Of a stretch of 64,000 bases of DNA, positions 9,412-18,260 are shown piece after piece. Each line of letters opens with the position of its first letter. Position 1 is the first letter of the stretch. The translations under genes were made by a program, and so were the position numbers. The notes under the pieces are model-generated. The model was given only the letters and a program-made list of their open reading frames with translations. It ran no database searches and was not told where the DNA came from. The stretch is taken from positions 307,248 through 371,247 of the forward strand of contig NZ_HE978603.1 of assembly GCF_000285835.1 (NCBI RefSeq), given 5' to 3'. Source of the DNA: Brevibacterium senegalense. GTDB lineage: Bacteria > Actinomycetota > Actinomycetes > Actinomycetales > Brevibacteriaceae.

Positions 9412-10403
9412 GAGATTGCGCGGATAGGTGTTCATCACCACTGGTATCGCTTGACGGGTCTGGTAGCCCACCGGAAGCGTATCCAGGACTCAGCCAGGAG
9501 TCGGCGCAGAACGATGATCGCGTTCGCCAGACACGTCCACGCCTGCTGCACCTGATCTCTGCGATCGAGAACGACCTGCAGAAGCCTGAACCCGCGAGTG
9601 TGCCAGGAGTTCGTCCGCTCGACTTTCCACCGGCGGGTGTGGTTGATCTCGATATAGGTGCCTTTCGGCGAGATCTTCCACTGGCAGCCTTTCTCGGCGA
9701 GCAGTGCGCGCGTGACGTGCGAGTCGTAGCCGGCATCGAGATCCACCTGGATCGTCTCGGGCAGGAAGAACTCGAATCGGGACAGGCACTCCAGGCTCGG
9801 TTCCAGCAGTCGTGAGTCGTGCCGGTTGGCGCCGGCGAGGACCACACCCAGCGGTAGACCGTGGCCATCGGCCAACACGGAGCGCTTCTGCCCGGACGTG
9901 CCACGATCGGTGGGGTTGGGGCCGGTGTTCTCACCCCCGCAGGGTGCTTTCACGCAGCACCCATCGACGGTGAGGTGCTCCAGGTCGAGGCCGATGGTCT
10001 GGTCGAAGGTCTCCAGCACGATCTGTTCCAGCCGGGAGAACACTCCCGCGCTGACCCACTCGTCTCGACGCGTGCGCAGCGTCGTGGCTGAGACGTGCTC
10101 ATCGCATGCTTGATGTAGGCGCCACCGAGGGCGAGTCGGGTTACGAGCTTGTCGAACACGATCCGATCGGCGACACGGGGGCGGTGGCATCCAAGCGGAT
10201 GACGGTCCGGTGTGGGCGGCAGGAGTGCTTCGAACTGGCTCCAGAGGGGGTCGATGACTGAAGATGGAAGTGCTGGCACGGGGAAGTCCCTCGTCTCGAT
10301 TGGGTAGGTTGCACTTCCATCGAAACGTGAGGCTCCCCGTGTCAGTCTGCAGCGACACGCCGGGGGCGGGGTACGAGGACCACCGCCCTATCCGCGCAAA
10401 CTC
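9412..10403 (-). mobile_element. IS5-family insertion sequence (992 bp) with TTA target duplication
   Basis: Terminal inverted repeats are GAGATTGCGCGGATAGG at 9412-9428 and its complement at 10387-10403 (16 of 17 bases match). Both ends are flanked by TTA (9409-9411 and 10404-10406), the short target duplication typical of IS5-family, IS427-like members. The element carries a single transposase locus on the minus strand, which is frameshifted. Its right-hand TTA is also the stop codon of the neighbouring DUF6308 gene. Confidence 0.85.
9435..10279 (-). pseudogene. IS5-family DDE transposase, frameshifted
   Basis: The N-terminal part (MPALPSSVIDPLWSQFEALL to AYIKHA) is in one frame from ATG 10279. 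The rest (DEHVSATTLRTRRDEW onward) continues in another frame to the stop at 9435. The join is at about 10104-10107, where one base appears to be missing. The DDE residues are intact in the second frame: TVDGCCVKAP, LDAGYDSHV and RRWKVERTNSW. IS427-like elements can use programmed frameshifting, but no slippery run is seen here, so a disabling deletion is more likely. Confidence 0.8.
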
Positions 10404-11057
10404 TTAAGCGCCTTGATCAGACTTCCCCTTCATCCACTGGACGATGTCCAGTGCACGCAGCGTCGACAGGTCGGGCCGTTTCGCCGCAGATCGAACTTCA
10501 TCCGCCAGTTCGTGGAGTGCTTCTCGATCGGAGTGCAGGGCGGTACGCCACTCATGCCACGAGTTTCTGGCATTGGAGCCGATGACACGGTTGACGACGC
10601 TGACTTCGATCGGGATGAGGTGCGGTCGCTTGCGCGCCATGAGCTTGCTGACGCGGGTTGGGCCCATCCCCCAGCGCGTCATGCCTTCATCGCCTGCCCG
10701 CAGCCTCCTCCACAGCTGCCACGCTGGCGAATCTATTCCGAGGAGGCTGTCGTACTCCTCATCCGTCACGTCGGCAAGGGCAATGTCCGACGGGATCTGC
10801 CGGAGTAACGCGTTCACGTCATCTGCGTGCGTCTCGAGGATGCAGATTCCTACCTTCACCGGCACGTCAACAGCGAGGCATCGCAATGCGTACAGATCGC
10901 CAGCTGTGAATCTGTTCGGATCGGTTTCTTCTGCAGCGAGGGTGTTGAAGTACGCGCCAGTGTACGGTTCGAGGTCGTCTCGCAGACCGAAGTACGTTTC
11001 CGTCCATTCCTGCACCTGATCACGGGTGATCGTCTTTGCCGCTTCCAGAATCGTCAT
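10404..11057 (-). CDS. DUF6308-type protein coupled to the UvrD helicase gene
   Basis: 217 residues starting MTILEAAKTITRDQVQEW at 11057, where its ATG overlaps the stop of the helicase gene (ATGA). A longer upstream frame only duplicates helicase sequence. Features: TAGDLYALRCLAVDVPVKVG, SPAWQLWRRLRAGDEGMTRW and SKLMARKRPHLIPI, which match my memory of DUF6308 proteins of actinomycetes. The GPTRVSKLMARKRPHLIPI part resembles a helix-hairpin-helix/glycosylase-like DNA contact. The function is unknown. Tight coupling to the AddAB-like genes suggests a role in DNA processing or control of them. Its TAA is the IS target duplication. Confidence 0.6.
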   Translation of the reverse strand: MTILEAAKTITRDQVQEWTETYFGLRDDLEPYTGAYFNTLAAEETDPNRFTAGDLYALRCLAVDVPVKVGICILETHADDVNALLRQIPSDIALADVTDEEYDSLLGIDSPAWQLWRRLRAGDEGMTRWGMGPTRVSKLMARKRPHLIPIEVSVVNRVIGSNARNSWHEWRTALHSDREALHELADEVRSAAKRPDLSTLRALDIVQWMKGKSDQGA

Positions 11058-14000
11058 CGCACTACCTCCGTTGTCAGTGTCACGCCCACCACTTCTCCTC
11101 GCAGCGGAAGGTGCACCAGGATCTCCTGAGGCGCCTCCCCCGTCGTCGACTCGAGCGCAGCGGCGTACACGGCCAGCTGCCCCACGTAGTTCTCCCGCAC
11201 ATGTCCCAGCGAATCTGCTCCCGGGTACGACTTGTGGTCGACCAGGACGTGACCGCCATCCGCCAGCAGGATCCGCGCATCGATCCAGCCGTCCATGACC
11301 TGATGCCGCTCGTTGCGCCAGGCGATCTGCTGCTCCGTCAGGATCTTGGAACCTGGATAGGTCTCCTCCACCCACCGCCCCCAGCGCGCGCCAGCCTCAC
11401 ACAGCACGTCCGGCTCGAGCACATCGCCCACGCCCCAGCGGTCGATGATCCGGGCCGCGGCCTCCCGTGCCATCGACTCCGGCATCGCCTGGTGCGGGAT
11501 CGCCAGGTACGCGTGCACCGCATCGCCCACGATGTCCCAGTCCACGCCCCCGCGTGCGATGAGTGGCTCCCCCAGCGTCGCGACGACCCGAATGTCTGCA
11601 TCGATGCCCTCGGAGGCAGCACTGCTGGCCGTGAACCGTGCGGGCACGCGTTCGGCATCATTCTGCGGCCGGCGCATCGGCACGTCGGTCCGTGCGTAGA
11701 ACGAGCGTGGAATTTCCCGATCCCACGCACTCGAGTCTCCAGCGGTCGCGTAGGTCCGCATCGTGATGGGCAGATCGGTGAAAGCCGACCCGTCATCACC
11801 CCGGCGCAGGTCGTGCACGCGGACGATGCCGGGCCCGTCCTCCGCCGGCTCGTCCCATTCGATGACCGGGAAATCGGCTGCGACCGCATCGTTGAGCGCA
11901 TTGCCCTGCCCATCCGGGCTGGATGCTGCGATGATCCCGTGGAACCGAGCCCGGGTGAGGCCCACGTACAGCAGTCTGGCTGTCTCCCGCTTCTCGACCT
12001 CGGTCCCTGCGGCCACCACACGACTGCTCTGCCAGGCCTCCTGCATCGCAGGGAAGGACGCGAGCACGTGCGGCAGGAAGCTGATGTTCCGACCGGCGAG
12101 CGGCTCCTCCACCCGGAAGTCCGCGGCCTTCTGCACGCTCACGGCCCGGTGCCTCCGGTCCTTCGCCTGCGGGATGCCGGCCACGACGACAGGCCACTGG
12201 AGGCCCTTCGACCCGTGCAGCGTCAAGACCATCACCTCGTCGTGCGGCTGCGCGCCCGTGCTCGTGCCGGCCTCGTCGACGATGTGGGTGAGCATGCCCC
12301 TCGCACTCATCGGGGTGCGCGTCGACCGGGCGCGCTCCTCGTACTCGACTGCCAGCTGCCGCAGCCCGTCCAGGGTGGCGAGCCGGGCCTCGGGCGCAGT
12401 CCAGCCCTTGATCCGCTGGGGCAGGTCCAGAGCATCGATCACCTCGAGCAGCAGCTGCGTGGGCGCCAGGTCGGAGACCCGCCCGCGCAGATCCGACAGC
12501 GCTCGCAGAGTCTCGTCGTCCCACCACGTCCGGGAGTGCGCGTGCCGCTGCTCCGCGTCGACGATCCGTGCGGCGTTCTCGAACCACGAGGTGTGTGCGG
12601 CGTGGTCCGGCAGCAGGGTGACGAGCTCGGCGAGGGACACCGTGTCTGCCGGATCCACGACGGCCGCCAGCCCCGCCCGGACCAGCTGTCCCTCGCGCGT
12701 CTCCAGCAGCGGCACAGCGGCACCCGTGGCGGGCACCCCGCGGTCCCGGAGCTCACTCACAACTCTCGTGACCTCGGTGTTCGACCGGACGAGGACTGCG
12801 ATGTCACCGGGCACCACCGCCCGATGCCCTCCACCCGACACGGGGATCTGCGGCTCTCGCTCCAGGAAGTCGACGATCCCCTGCGCGATCGTGGTTGCCA
12901 ACCTGGAGCCGGCCTGAGGGGCACCGCCCTTCGCGCTGTCGGCCACCCACAGTTCGCGGCTGCCCTCATCCCGCAGGTGCTGACGCTGCGGCGGGATGGA
13001 CAGGACGACCTGGTCCTCCGGCTGATCCGCGAACACGGAGCGGAACACCGTGTTGCTCAGTTCCAGCGGAGGCAGCGAGGACCGCCACGAGAATCCCAGG
13101 GTATCGGTCTGCGCCGGCGCCAGTGTGTCCGTGCCCGCGAGCATCGCGTCGAAGACGTCGTCCATGAGCTGCGGGTCCGCGCCGCGGAAGCTGTAGATCG
13201 CCTGCTTCCGGTCGCCCACCCAGATGACGTCGTCGACCAACTGGGCCAGTTCCATGAAGAGTGCCAGCTGGAGCGGCGAGGTGTCCTGGAACTCGTCGAC
13301 GGCCAGCAGGCGGTACCGGGCCGCGACGGATTCCCGCACCCGCACATCCGTCCGCAGCAGGTCCAGCGCCCGGACCTCCTGGTCGACGAAGTCCATGACG
13401 CCCAGCTGCTCCTTGTAGTCCCGGTAGGCGTCCAGTGTCCGCGCCGCCGTGTCGAAGACCAGCCGGATGAGGCCCACGACGTCGTCCTGGAATGCGGGGT
13501 TCGCCAGCAGCCCGCGCGTGACGGATGCGCCGCTGGAGTCTGCGAGCACCGCCTTCGGCACCGTGCCGGGCGCCTTGCCGCCGCCGGCGGCTCCGATCGT
13601 GCCGGTGGCGATCCTCGCCCAGTCGTCCCACGGCACCGCTGCGAGGTCCTCCGCCGTGCCCGAGGCCCCGCCCAGCTTCCGCACGAAGGCGTCCAGTGTG
13701 AGGATGCTGCCGTCCACATTGCCGCGGCTGCGACCGTTGATGGACACGGTCTGCGCGCGGGTCTCGATGCGTTCGCCGGGTGAGTCCGTGCCCCGGTCCC
13801 CGTCCAGCATCCGCAGTGCGTGCCGCAGCACGGCGACGTCCTCGACCAGCAGGTCGCGCCACCGGCTGCGGTCGTCACTGCCGGTTTCGGGGACGAGGCG
13901 GAGGAACTCGCGCACCGAGGCCTCGGCGGAGGTTCGGAGGTCCGCCGCGTCCAGGAGGTTCGTGCGGGCGGCCGTCACGACGCCGTTAACGAGGTCCGCC

Positions 14001-14458
14001 CACGCGGTCGGACCGCCCCACGCCGGTCCTCCTCCGGCGTCTCCGTTGTGGCCGGTGCGCAGGAGGAGGTCGCGGTGGGTGGCCTCGGCCTGGGCGATGA
14101 CATGGTCTGCGGCCGTGCGGAACACTCGCTGCTGCTCCTCCTCGTCGAGCACGCGCACCTGCGGGGAGAAGCCCGCGTCGATCGCGTAGTCGGTGACGAT
14201 GCGGCCGGCCACCGAGTTGACGGTGCCGATGAGGGCGGTGCGGATCTCCTCGGCGGCGACGATGTTCCCGTCGTCCAGGAGGCGCTGCTGGGTCTTCTCG
14301 ACGAGGTCGGCTGCGGCGCGGACCGTGAAGGTCGTCGCGATGATCTGGTTGGCGCGCAGCGGTATCTGGGCGGTGGCGGACAGGCGGCGCGAGAGTTCCT
14401 CGGTGAGGCGGTGGGTCTTCCCGGAGCCTGCCGAGGCCGTGATGATCGTGACGGTCAT
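11054..14458 (-). CDS. UvrD/Rep-type helicase with C-terminal PD-(D/E)XK nuclease (AddA/RecB-like)
   Basis: 1134 residues from ATG 14458, which overlaps the upstream stop (ATGA). Motor motifs are complete: ITASAGSGKTHRLTEEL (Walker A, residues 5-20), RYRLLAVDEFQDTSPLQ (motif II), IWVGDRKQAIYSFRGADP (motif III), VLTLHGSKGLQWPVVV (motif V) and RLLYVGLTRARFHG (motif VI). The last 200 residues hold a RecB-type nuclease core: HVLVDHKSYPG with GQLAVYAAAL after it. The domain order is that of AddA or RecB, whose complexes unwind and degrade linear double-stranded DNA. Placement in an island next to a nuclease partner and DUF6308, rather than among housekeeping genes, suggests an accessory or anti-phage copy. 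Confidence 0.85.
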   Translation of the reverse strand: MTVTIITASAGSGKTHRLTEELSRRLSATAQIPLRANQIIATTFTVRAAADLVEKTQQRLLDDGNIVAAEEIRTALIGTVNSVAGRIVTDYAIDAGFSPQVRVLDEEEQQRVFRTAADHVIAQAEATHRDLLLRTGHNGDAGGGPAWGGPTAWADLVNGVVTAARTNLLDAADLRTSAEASVREFLRLVPETGSDDRSRWRDLLVEDVAVLRHALRMLDGDRGTDSPGERIETRAQTVSINGRSRGNVDGSILTLDAFVRKLGGASGTAEDLAAVPWDDWARIATGTIGAAGGGKAPGTVPKAVLADSSGASVTRGLLANPAFQDDVVGLIRLVFDTAARTLDAYRDYKEQLGVMDFVDQEVRALDLLRTDVRVRESVAARYRLLAVDEFQDTSPLQLALFMELAQLVDDVIWVGDRKQAIYSFRGADPQLMDDVFDAMLAGTDTLAPAQTDTLGFSWRSSLPPLELSNTVFRSVFADQPEDQVVLSIPPQRQHLRDEGSRELWVADSAKGGAPQAGSRLATTIAQGIVDFLEREPQIPVSGGGHRAVVPGDIAVLVRSNTEVTRVVSELRDRGVPATGAAVPLLETREGQLVRAGLAAVVDPADTVSLAELVTLLPDHAAHTSWFENAARIVDAEQRHAHSRTWWDDETLRALSDLRGRVSDLAPTQLLLEVIDALDLPQRIKGWTAPEARLATLDGLRQLAVEYEERARSTRTPMSARGMLTHIVDEAGTSTGAQPHDEVMVLTLHGSKGLQWPVVVAGIPQAKDRRHRAVSVQKAADFRVEEPLAGRNISFLPHVLASFPAMQEAWQSSRVVAAGTEVEKRETARLLYVGLTRARFHGIIAASSPDGQGNALNDAVAADFPVIEWDEPAEDGPGIVRVHDLRRGDDGSAFTDLPITMRTYATAGDSSAWDREIPRSFYARTDVPMRRPQNDAERVPARFTASSAASEGIDADIRVVATLGEPLIARGGVDWDIVGDAVHAYLAIPHQAMPESMAREAAARIIDRWGVGDVLEPDVLCEAGARWGRWVEETYPGSKILTEQQIAWRNERHQVMDGWIDARILLADGGHVLVDHKSYPGADSLGHVRENYVGQLAVYAAALESTTGEAPQEILVHLPLRGEVVGVTLTTEVVR

Positions 14459-17352
14459 GAGTAGTCCCCCAGCAGTCCGTAGAGTCCGGTGACGTCGCTG
14501 TACTGCTGTTTCTCCTGGATGAGCAGCCGGCCATCCGCCTGAGCCGCCTCGCGCAGGGCTGCGAGTGCGTCGTTGAAGGGCTTCTTCTCGTGTCCCACGC
14601 CCGTGTCCGTCGCCAGGTACGTGTCCGCCGCCGGCGCGTCGAACGTGCCGCGGGCGATCTGCGTGAGCGTCTGCTGCACCGACCTCTGGATGCGCGGCCA
14701 GAGGTGTGCCGGGTCGCCCGGTACCCGCGATTCGCGGTCCAGGTCCTGGTCTGCCGAGACGAACACTCCCTGCTTGAGCATGTAGTAGGCGGTCAGAGGC
14801 GCGGTGTCCAGCCGGTCGAGGGCCTGGCTGTAGATGCTCAGCTGGACGGCCTCGCCCTCGTTCACAGCTTCCCGGTAGGTGCGCGGCGAGTAGGTCCACT
14901 TGAGGTCGATGACGGCGGGACGGCCATCGGGCAGCTGTGCGTCCAGGTCCCGGAAGCCCGTGAGCCCGATCGTCAGCGGAACGCCGGCGATGTCGAGGGT
15001 GATCTCTGAGTGGAACTCCGTCTCGGCGCCGGTGACGTGCAGGCCGCGACTGGCGAGCGTGCGGAACAGCTCCGTGAGTGAGTCCAGCGTCGTCGTGCGG
15101 ACGGACTCCAGCCGGGCGCGCGAGCCCGGCAGCAGGAGTTCGGACGCGAAGCGGGGGACGAAGCGATCGAAGACCTCCTGGATGTCCGACCGGGTGGGGA
15201 CAGCACCGTCATCTGCGGCACCGGAGACCACGAGGTGTTCGACGACCGCATGGACCAGCAGACCCAGCATCCTGTTGTCTGTGGGCACCAGTGCGCCCAG
15301 TCCGGCGGAGAGATTCAGTCCGTACCTCAGCGTCCAGCTCAAGGGGTCACGGAGCAGCCGGTCGATCTGCGTGAACGACAAGCGTTCCGGCAGCAGGTGC
15401 GTGAAGTCCCCGCTCAGTGAACGGGAGACACGGGTGGGAGGAGCCGGGATCTGCTGCGGGATGACCGAGACGTCCTGGCTCTGGTCCCGCAGAGACCACG
15501 TCTGTCCCTGGGTCTGTGCCGGGACCGGGTGGGCGAGCGCGGGTGAGGAGAGCACGTCGTCGACAGCATGGGCGGCCTCGCCGAAGAGGTCGGTGCGGGT
15601 CTTCGCGAAGCGGCCGGCCAGGTGCACGAGGGCGGGGTGGAGGTGGCGTTCCTCACCGCCGACGGTCTCAGCGTGGAACGCGTACACGTGCGTGGCGCGA
15701 GATAGGCCGCGCAGGTCTGCTGCCTGGGCGAGGCGCTCGTGCTGCGCGGCGGGCGTGATGGTGGCACCGGCGGCCGCGAGGGCTGCGACCTCGTGGGGGT
15801 CCCAGAGCTCCCGCGCAGATGCTCCGCTGTTGTGGGCCGACCACCACAGGACGGTGTCTGCTCCTTCGGGCACCTGCGAGGGTGCGGTGACGACGGTCCA
15901 GGGGGCGGCCTCGGCGGGGGCAGCGGCTGCCGTCGCGGCAGGGGCGCAGGCGTCGACGATGTCGACGAGCTCGCGCACGACGAGTGTGTCGGTGCCGACC
16001 AGGTCGATGGTCTGGAGGAACGAAGACACGTGAGCGGCCGCCGCCGTGAGGTAGCGCGACGGTCGTGCGCCGCCCAGGCGGCGCAGGCGATCGCCCAGCC
16101 AGTCGACGGCGGTGACGAGCCGGTCGAGGTGCACGCCCGCGTCGGTGACGCGCACCGGGTCCGCGCGGAGGAACTCGTCGAGCGTCTGGGCGATGGCCCA
16201 CGCGGACTGCGCGCGGGGATCCGGGACGGTGGCTGAGGCCACCAGCGGCACAGTCTCCGTCGGGTCGGAGGTGAGCGGGGCCTCGGCAGCGGTGCGCAGG
16301 TCGTCGAGGGCGCGCACCCACGCGGACTCCGGGTCGCTGGAGATCCCCGCCTCCTGGCCGAGAGCGTGGAGGAGCGCGGACCGGGCCGCGGACGGGACCA
16401 GGCCCACCGACCGGGTGGCGGTGGGCTGGGTGCCGGCGGCGGCCTCGGCGTCGGTGGTGATGCGCAGCGCGAGGAGCTCTGCGATGCGGTGGACGTCCAG
16501 GGGCGGGATGAGGGCGGTGAGGAACAGCGGGAGCAGCTGCGCGGCGGGGTCGGCCGCGGTGGTGGGAGCGGCGCCCACGGTGGGGAGGCCTCGGCGGCGG
16601 AGCTGCTGGTCGAGGACGGCGGTGTCGTCGCCCGCGATGATGACGACGGCGCTGGGGTCCGGGGCCGTCGCGAGGAAGCGGGCGGCGGATTCGGCCGTCG
16701 ACCACTCGTCCCGGCCGCGGGAGACGGTCAGGTCAGCGAGGGCGAAGGGGGCCTCCTCCGTCCAGGAGATGTCGACGCCGCAGTCGGCGAGCAGGTCGAG
16801 GAGCGTGCGCCAGAGCGGGGGAAGGTCGTCGCGGGCATCGGCGACGTCGACGCGCTCGATCCCCAGCGGCCAGGATGCGGTGTGTCCCCCGTCGACGAGT
16901 CTGCGGAGGTGGTCGAGGACGTCGCGGAGGTGATCGGCCGGACCAGGAGCAAGCGTTGCGCGAGCCTGGCGCGGGGACCCGACGGTCACGAGGTCTTCGA
17001 TCGCTGCGAGTGCCGCGAGCCGGGGCTGCGCGGCGGCACTGTCTGCGGATGCAGCGCTGGAGTCGTGGGTCCAGCCGGCGGCGATCGCGTCGTCGCGCAG
17101 GTTCAGGACCGTGCGGGCGGTGTTCCAGGGGTCCAGGGCGAAGGAGTTGCGGTACCACGGGTGCCCCACTGTGGCCATGAGCGCGCGGAACTGCGCGGTG
17201 CGTTGGGGACTGGCGGCGTCAGGTCCGGTGAGGCCCAGCCGTGTGCGGAGCAGGGCGAGGAAGGCGGCTGAGGAGAGTACGGTCTGATCCGGGTGGGATG
17301 CGGCGTTCGGGGCCGCCGCATGCCCGACTCCGTGGCTGAGACTGATGCGCAT
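14455..17352 (-). CDS. PD-(D/E)XK nuclease family protein (AddB-like)
   Basis: 965 residues from ATG 17352, preceded by GGGGAAGGA. The C-terminus (about 690-960) is a RecB-like nuclease: LSFTQIDRLLRDPLSWTLRY, later VIDLKWTYSPRTYREAVNEG and AVQLSIYSQALDRL, giving the D-x-K core and QxxxY motif. The middle resembles the inactivated helicase fold of AddB (SNPs of FYAFHAETVGGEER type and RGLSRATHVYAFHA). I see no four-Cys iron-sulfur signature. It is the first gene of the nuclease-helicase-DUF6308 operon. It probably forms a two-nuclease heterodimer with the UvrD protein. Confidence 0.75.
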   Translation of the reverse strand: MRISLSHGVGHAAAPNAASHPDQTVLSSAAFLALLRTRLGLTGPDAASPQRTAQFRALMATVGHPWYRNSFALDPWNTARTVLNLRDDAIAAGWTHDSSAASADSAAAQPRLAALAAIEDLVTVGSPRQARATLAPGPADHLRDVLDHLRRLVDGGHTASWPLGIERVDVADARDDLPPLWRTLLDLLADCGVDISWTEEAPFALADLTVSRGRDEWSTAESAARFLATAPDPSAVVIIAGDDTAVLDQQLRRRGLPTVGAAPTTAADPAAQLLPLFLTALIPPLDVHRIAELLALRITTDAEAAAGTQPTATRSVGLVPSAARSALLHALGQEAGISSDPESAWVRALDDLRTAAEAPLTSDPTETVPLVASATVPDPRAQSAWAIAQTLDEFLRADPVRVTDAGVHLDRLVTAVDWLGDRLRRLGGARPSRYLTAAAAHVSSFLQTIDLVGTDTLVVRELVDIVDACAPAATAAAAPAEAAPWTVVTAPSQVPEGADTVLWWSAHNSGASARELWDPHEVAALAAAGATITPAAQHERLAQAADLRGLSRATHVYAFHAETVGGEERHLHPALVHLAGRFAKTRTDLFGEAAHAVDDVLSSPALAHPVPAQTQGQTWSLRDQSQDVSVIPQQIPAPPTRVSRSLSGDFTHLLPERLSFTQIDRLLRDPLSWTLRYGLNLSAGLGALVPTDNRMLGLLVHAVVEHLVVSGAADDGAVPTRSDIQEVFDRFVPRFASELLLPGSRARLESVRTTTLDSLTELFRTLASRGLHVTGAETEFHSEITLDIAGVPLTIGLTGFRDLDAQLPDGRPAVIDLKWTYSPRTYREAVNEGEAVQLSIYSQALDRLDTAPLTAYYMLKQGVFVSADQDLDRESRVPGDPAHLWPRIQRSVQQTLTQIARGTFDAPAADTYLATDTGVGHEKKPFNDALAALREAAQADGRLLIQEKQQYSDVTGLYGLLGDYS

Positions 17353-17449
17353 GGCGTCCTTCCCCTGAGGAAACGCGCGTGCGGAATCGCACGACGACAC
17401 TGAGGCTCACGGTAGCCCAGGTGACAGCGGGTGTGAGCGAGAGATTTCA

Positions 17450-17465
17450 AGACTTCCGGAAGTCT
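17450..17465. promoter_or_regulatory. perfect 16-base palindrome upstream of the AddB-like gene
   Basis: AGACTTCCGGAAGTCT is a perfect palindrome about 100 bases upstream of the AddB-like start and 16 bases beyond the stop of the converging-side unknown gene. With no loop it looks more like a repressor site than a terminator. No adjacent regulator gene is obvious. Confidence 0.5.
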
Positions 17466-17480
17466 GCGCGTACACGCCCG

Positions 17481-18260
17481 TCAGGCGGTTGTCAGCAGGC
17501 GCTGGCGCACCTGGCTCACCCACGTCAAGGGGCGCTTGAGCATGACGTGCGGGAAGACGTACGTACCCATCTGTGCAGTGTTGATCGTCAGCCCGTCGTA
17601 GTCAGCCAGGTGGTCGAATCGCTCGACGCCCGAGTCGAGGAGCGGGAACCACACGGCCTCGGGTGCGCCTTCGGACCTCCACGGCTGCGCCCGCGAGTCG
17701 ACCGCAACCCAATCCCCCTCCACCCGCCGCAGCAGAGAGGTGCCGTTCACCGAGTAGAGCCCCACGACCGGCAGGCTCTTCTCCACCCAGCAGACCAGGC
17801 CGTGCGGCGTGACCAGTGGGGCCTCCCAGGAGATGCCGAACGACTCCCACCGGTCGGCCTCCAGCATCTGTCGTACGACCTTCGCTCCGTCCTCCCAGCT
17901 GGAGAACCTGATCTTCTTCTTCATGCAGGTCGTGAAATCCTCCAGCGTCGCGGGAGTCAGGAGGAAGGTCGACAGCAGGTCCCCGTCGTACCCATGGAAC
18001 CAGATCATCGAGCCCTCGCACGCAGCCGTGCGGGAGTAGTCATCGACCGGGATGGGACGGCCAACCCCGGTCCCATCCTGGAAGATCAAGTGCGGCCCCA
18101 CCTGCTCGAGGTCATACCCGAACGTCCAGTGGTCCCAATCGGGCGAGTACACCCGGAACGGTCCGCGCGCGATGAAGCCGCCGCCAGGGCGGAACTGCCG
18201 GTCGAGCTGGTCCGCAGAGTCCAGTCCCAGGATCGGGATCAGCATCTCGTCCTCACTCAT
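17481..18260 (-). CDS. unknown protein coupled to the ADP-ribosylglycohydrolase
   Basis: 259 residues from ATG 18260; the upstream gene ends at 18253, so the two overlap by 8 bases and are translated together. It is soluble, rich in Trp and aromatic residues (PFRVYSPDWDHWTFGYDLEQ, IWFHGYDGDLLSTFLL), with no signal peptide or membrane span. I recognise no family or catalytic motif. It ends with KRPLTWVSQVRQRLLTTA. Its strict coupling to an ADP-ribose-processing enzyme suggests a partner, target or immunity-like protein of the module. It is followed by the palindrome at 17450. Confidence 0.6.
   Translation of the reverse strand: MSEDEMLIPILGLDSADQLDRQFRPGGGFIARGPFRVYSPDWDHWTFGYDLEQVGPHLIFQDGTGVGRPIPVDDYSRTAACEGSMIWFHGYDGDLLSTFLLTPATLEDFTTCMKKKIRFSSWEDGAKVVRQMLEADRWESFGISWEAPLVTPHGLVCWVEKSLPVVGLYSVNGTSLLRRVEGDWVAVDSRAQPWRSEGAPEAVWFPLLDSGVERFDHLADYDGLTINTAQMGTYVFPHVMLKRPLTWVSQVRQRLLTTA

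Noticed and set aside
10100..10110. Programmed frameshift in the IS5-family transposase
   Set aside because: No slippery A or T run is seen at the frame change; a one-base deletion explains the break.
11054..17352. Gabija system
   Set aside because: Gabija needs an OLD-family ATPase-nuclease (GajA). The partner here is a PD-(D/E)XK protein without an OLD ATPase.
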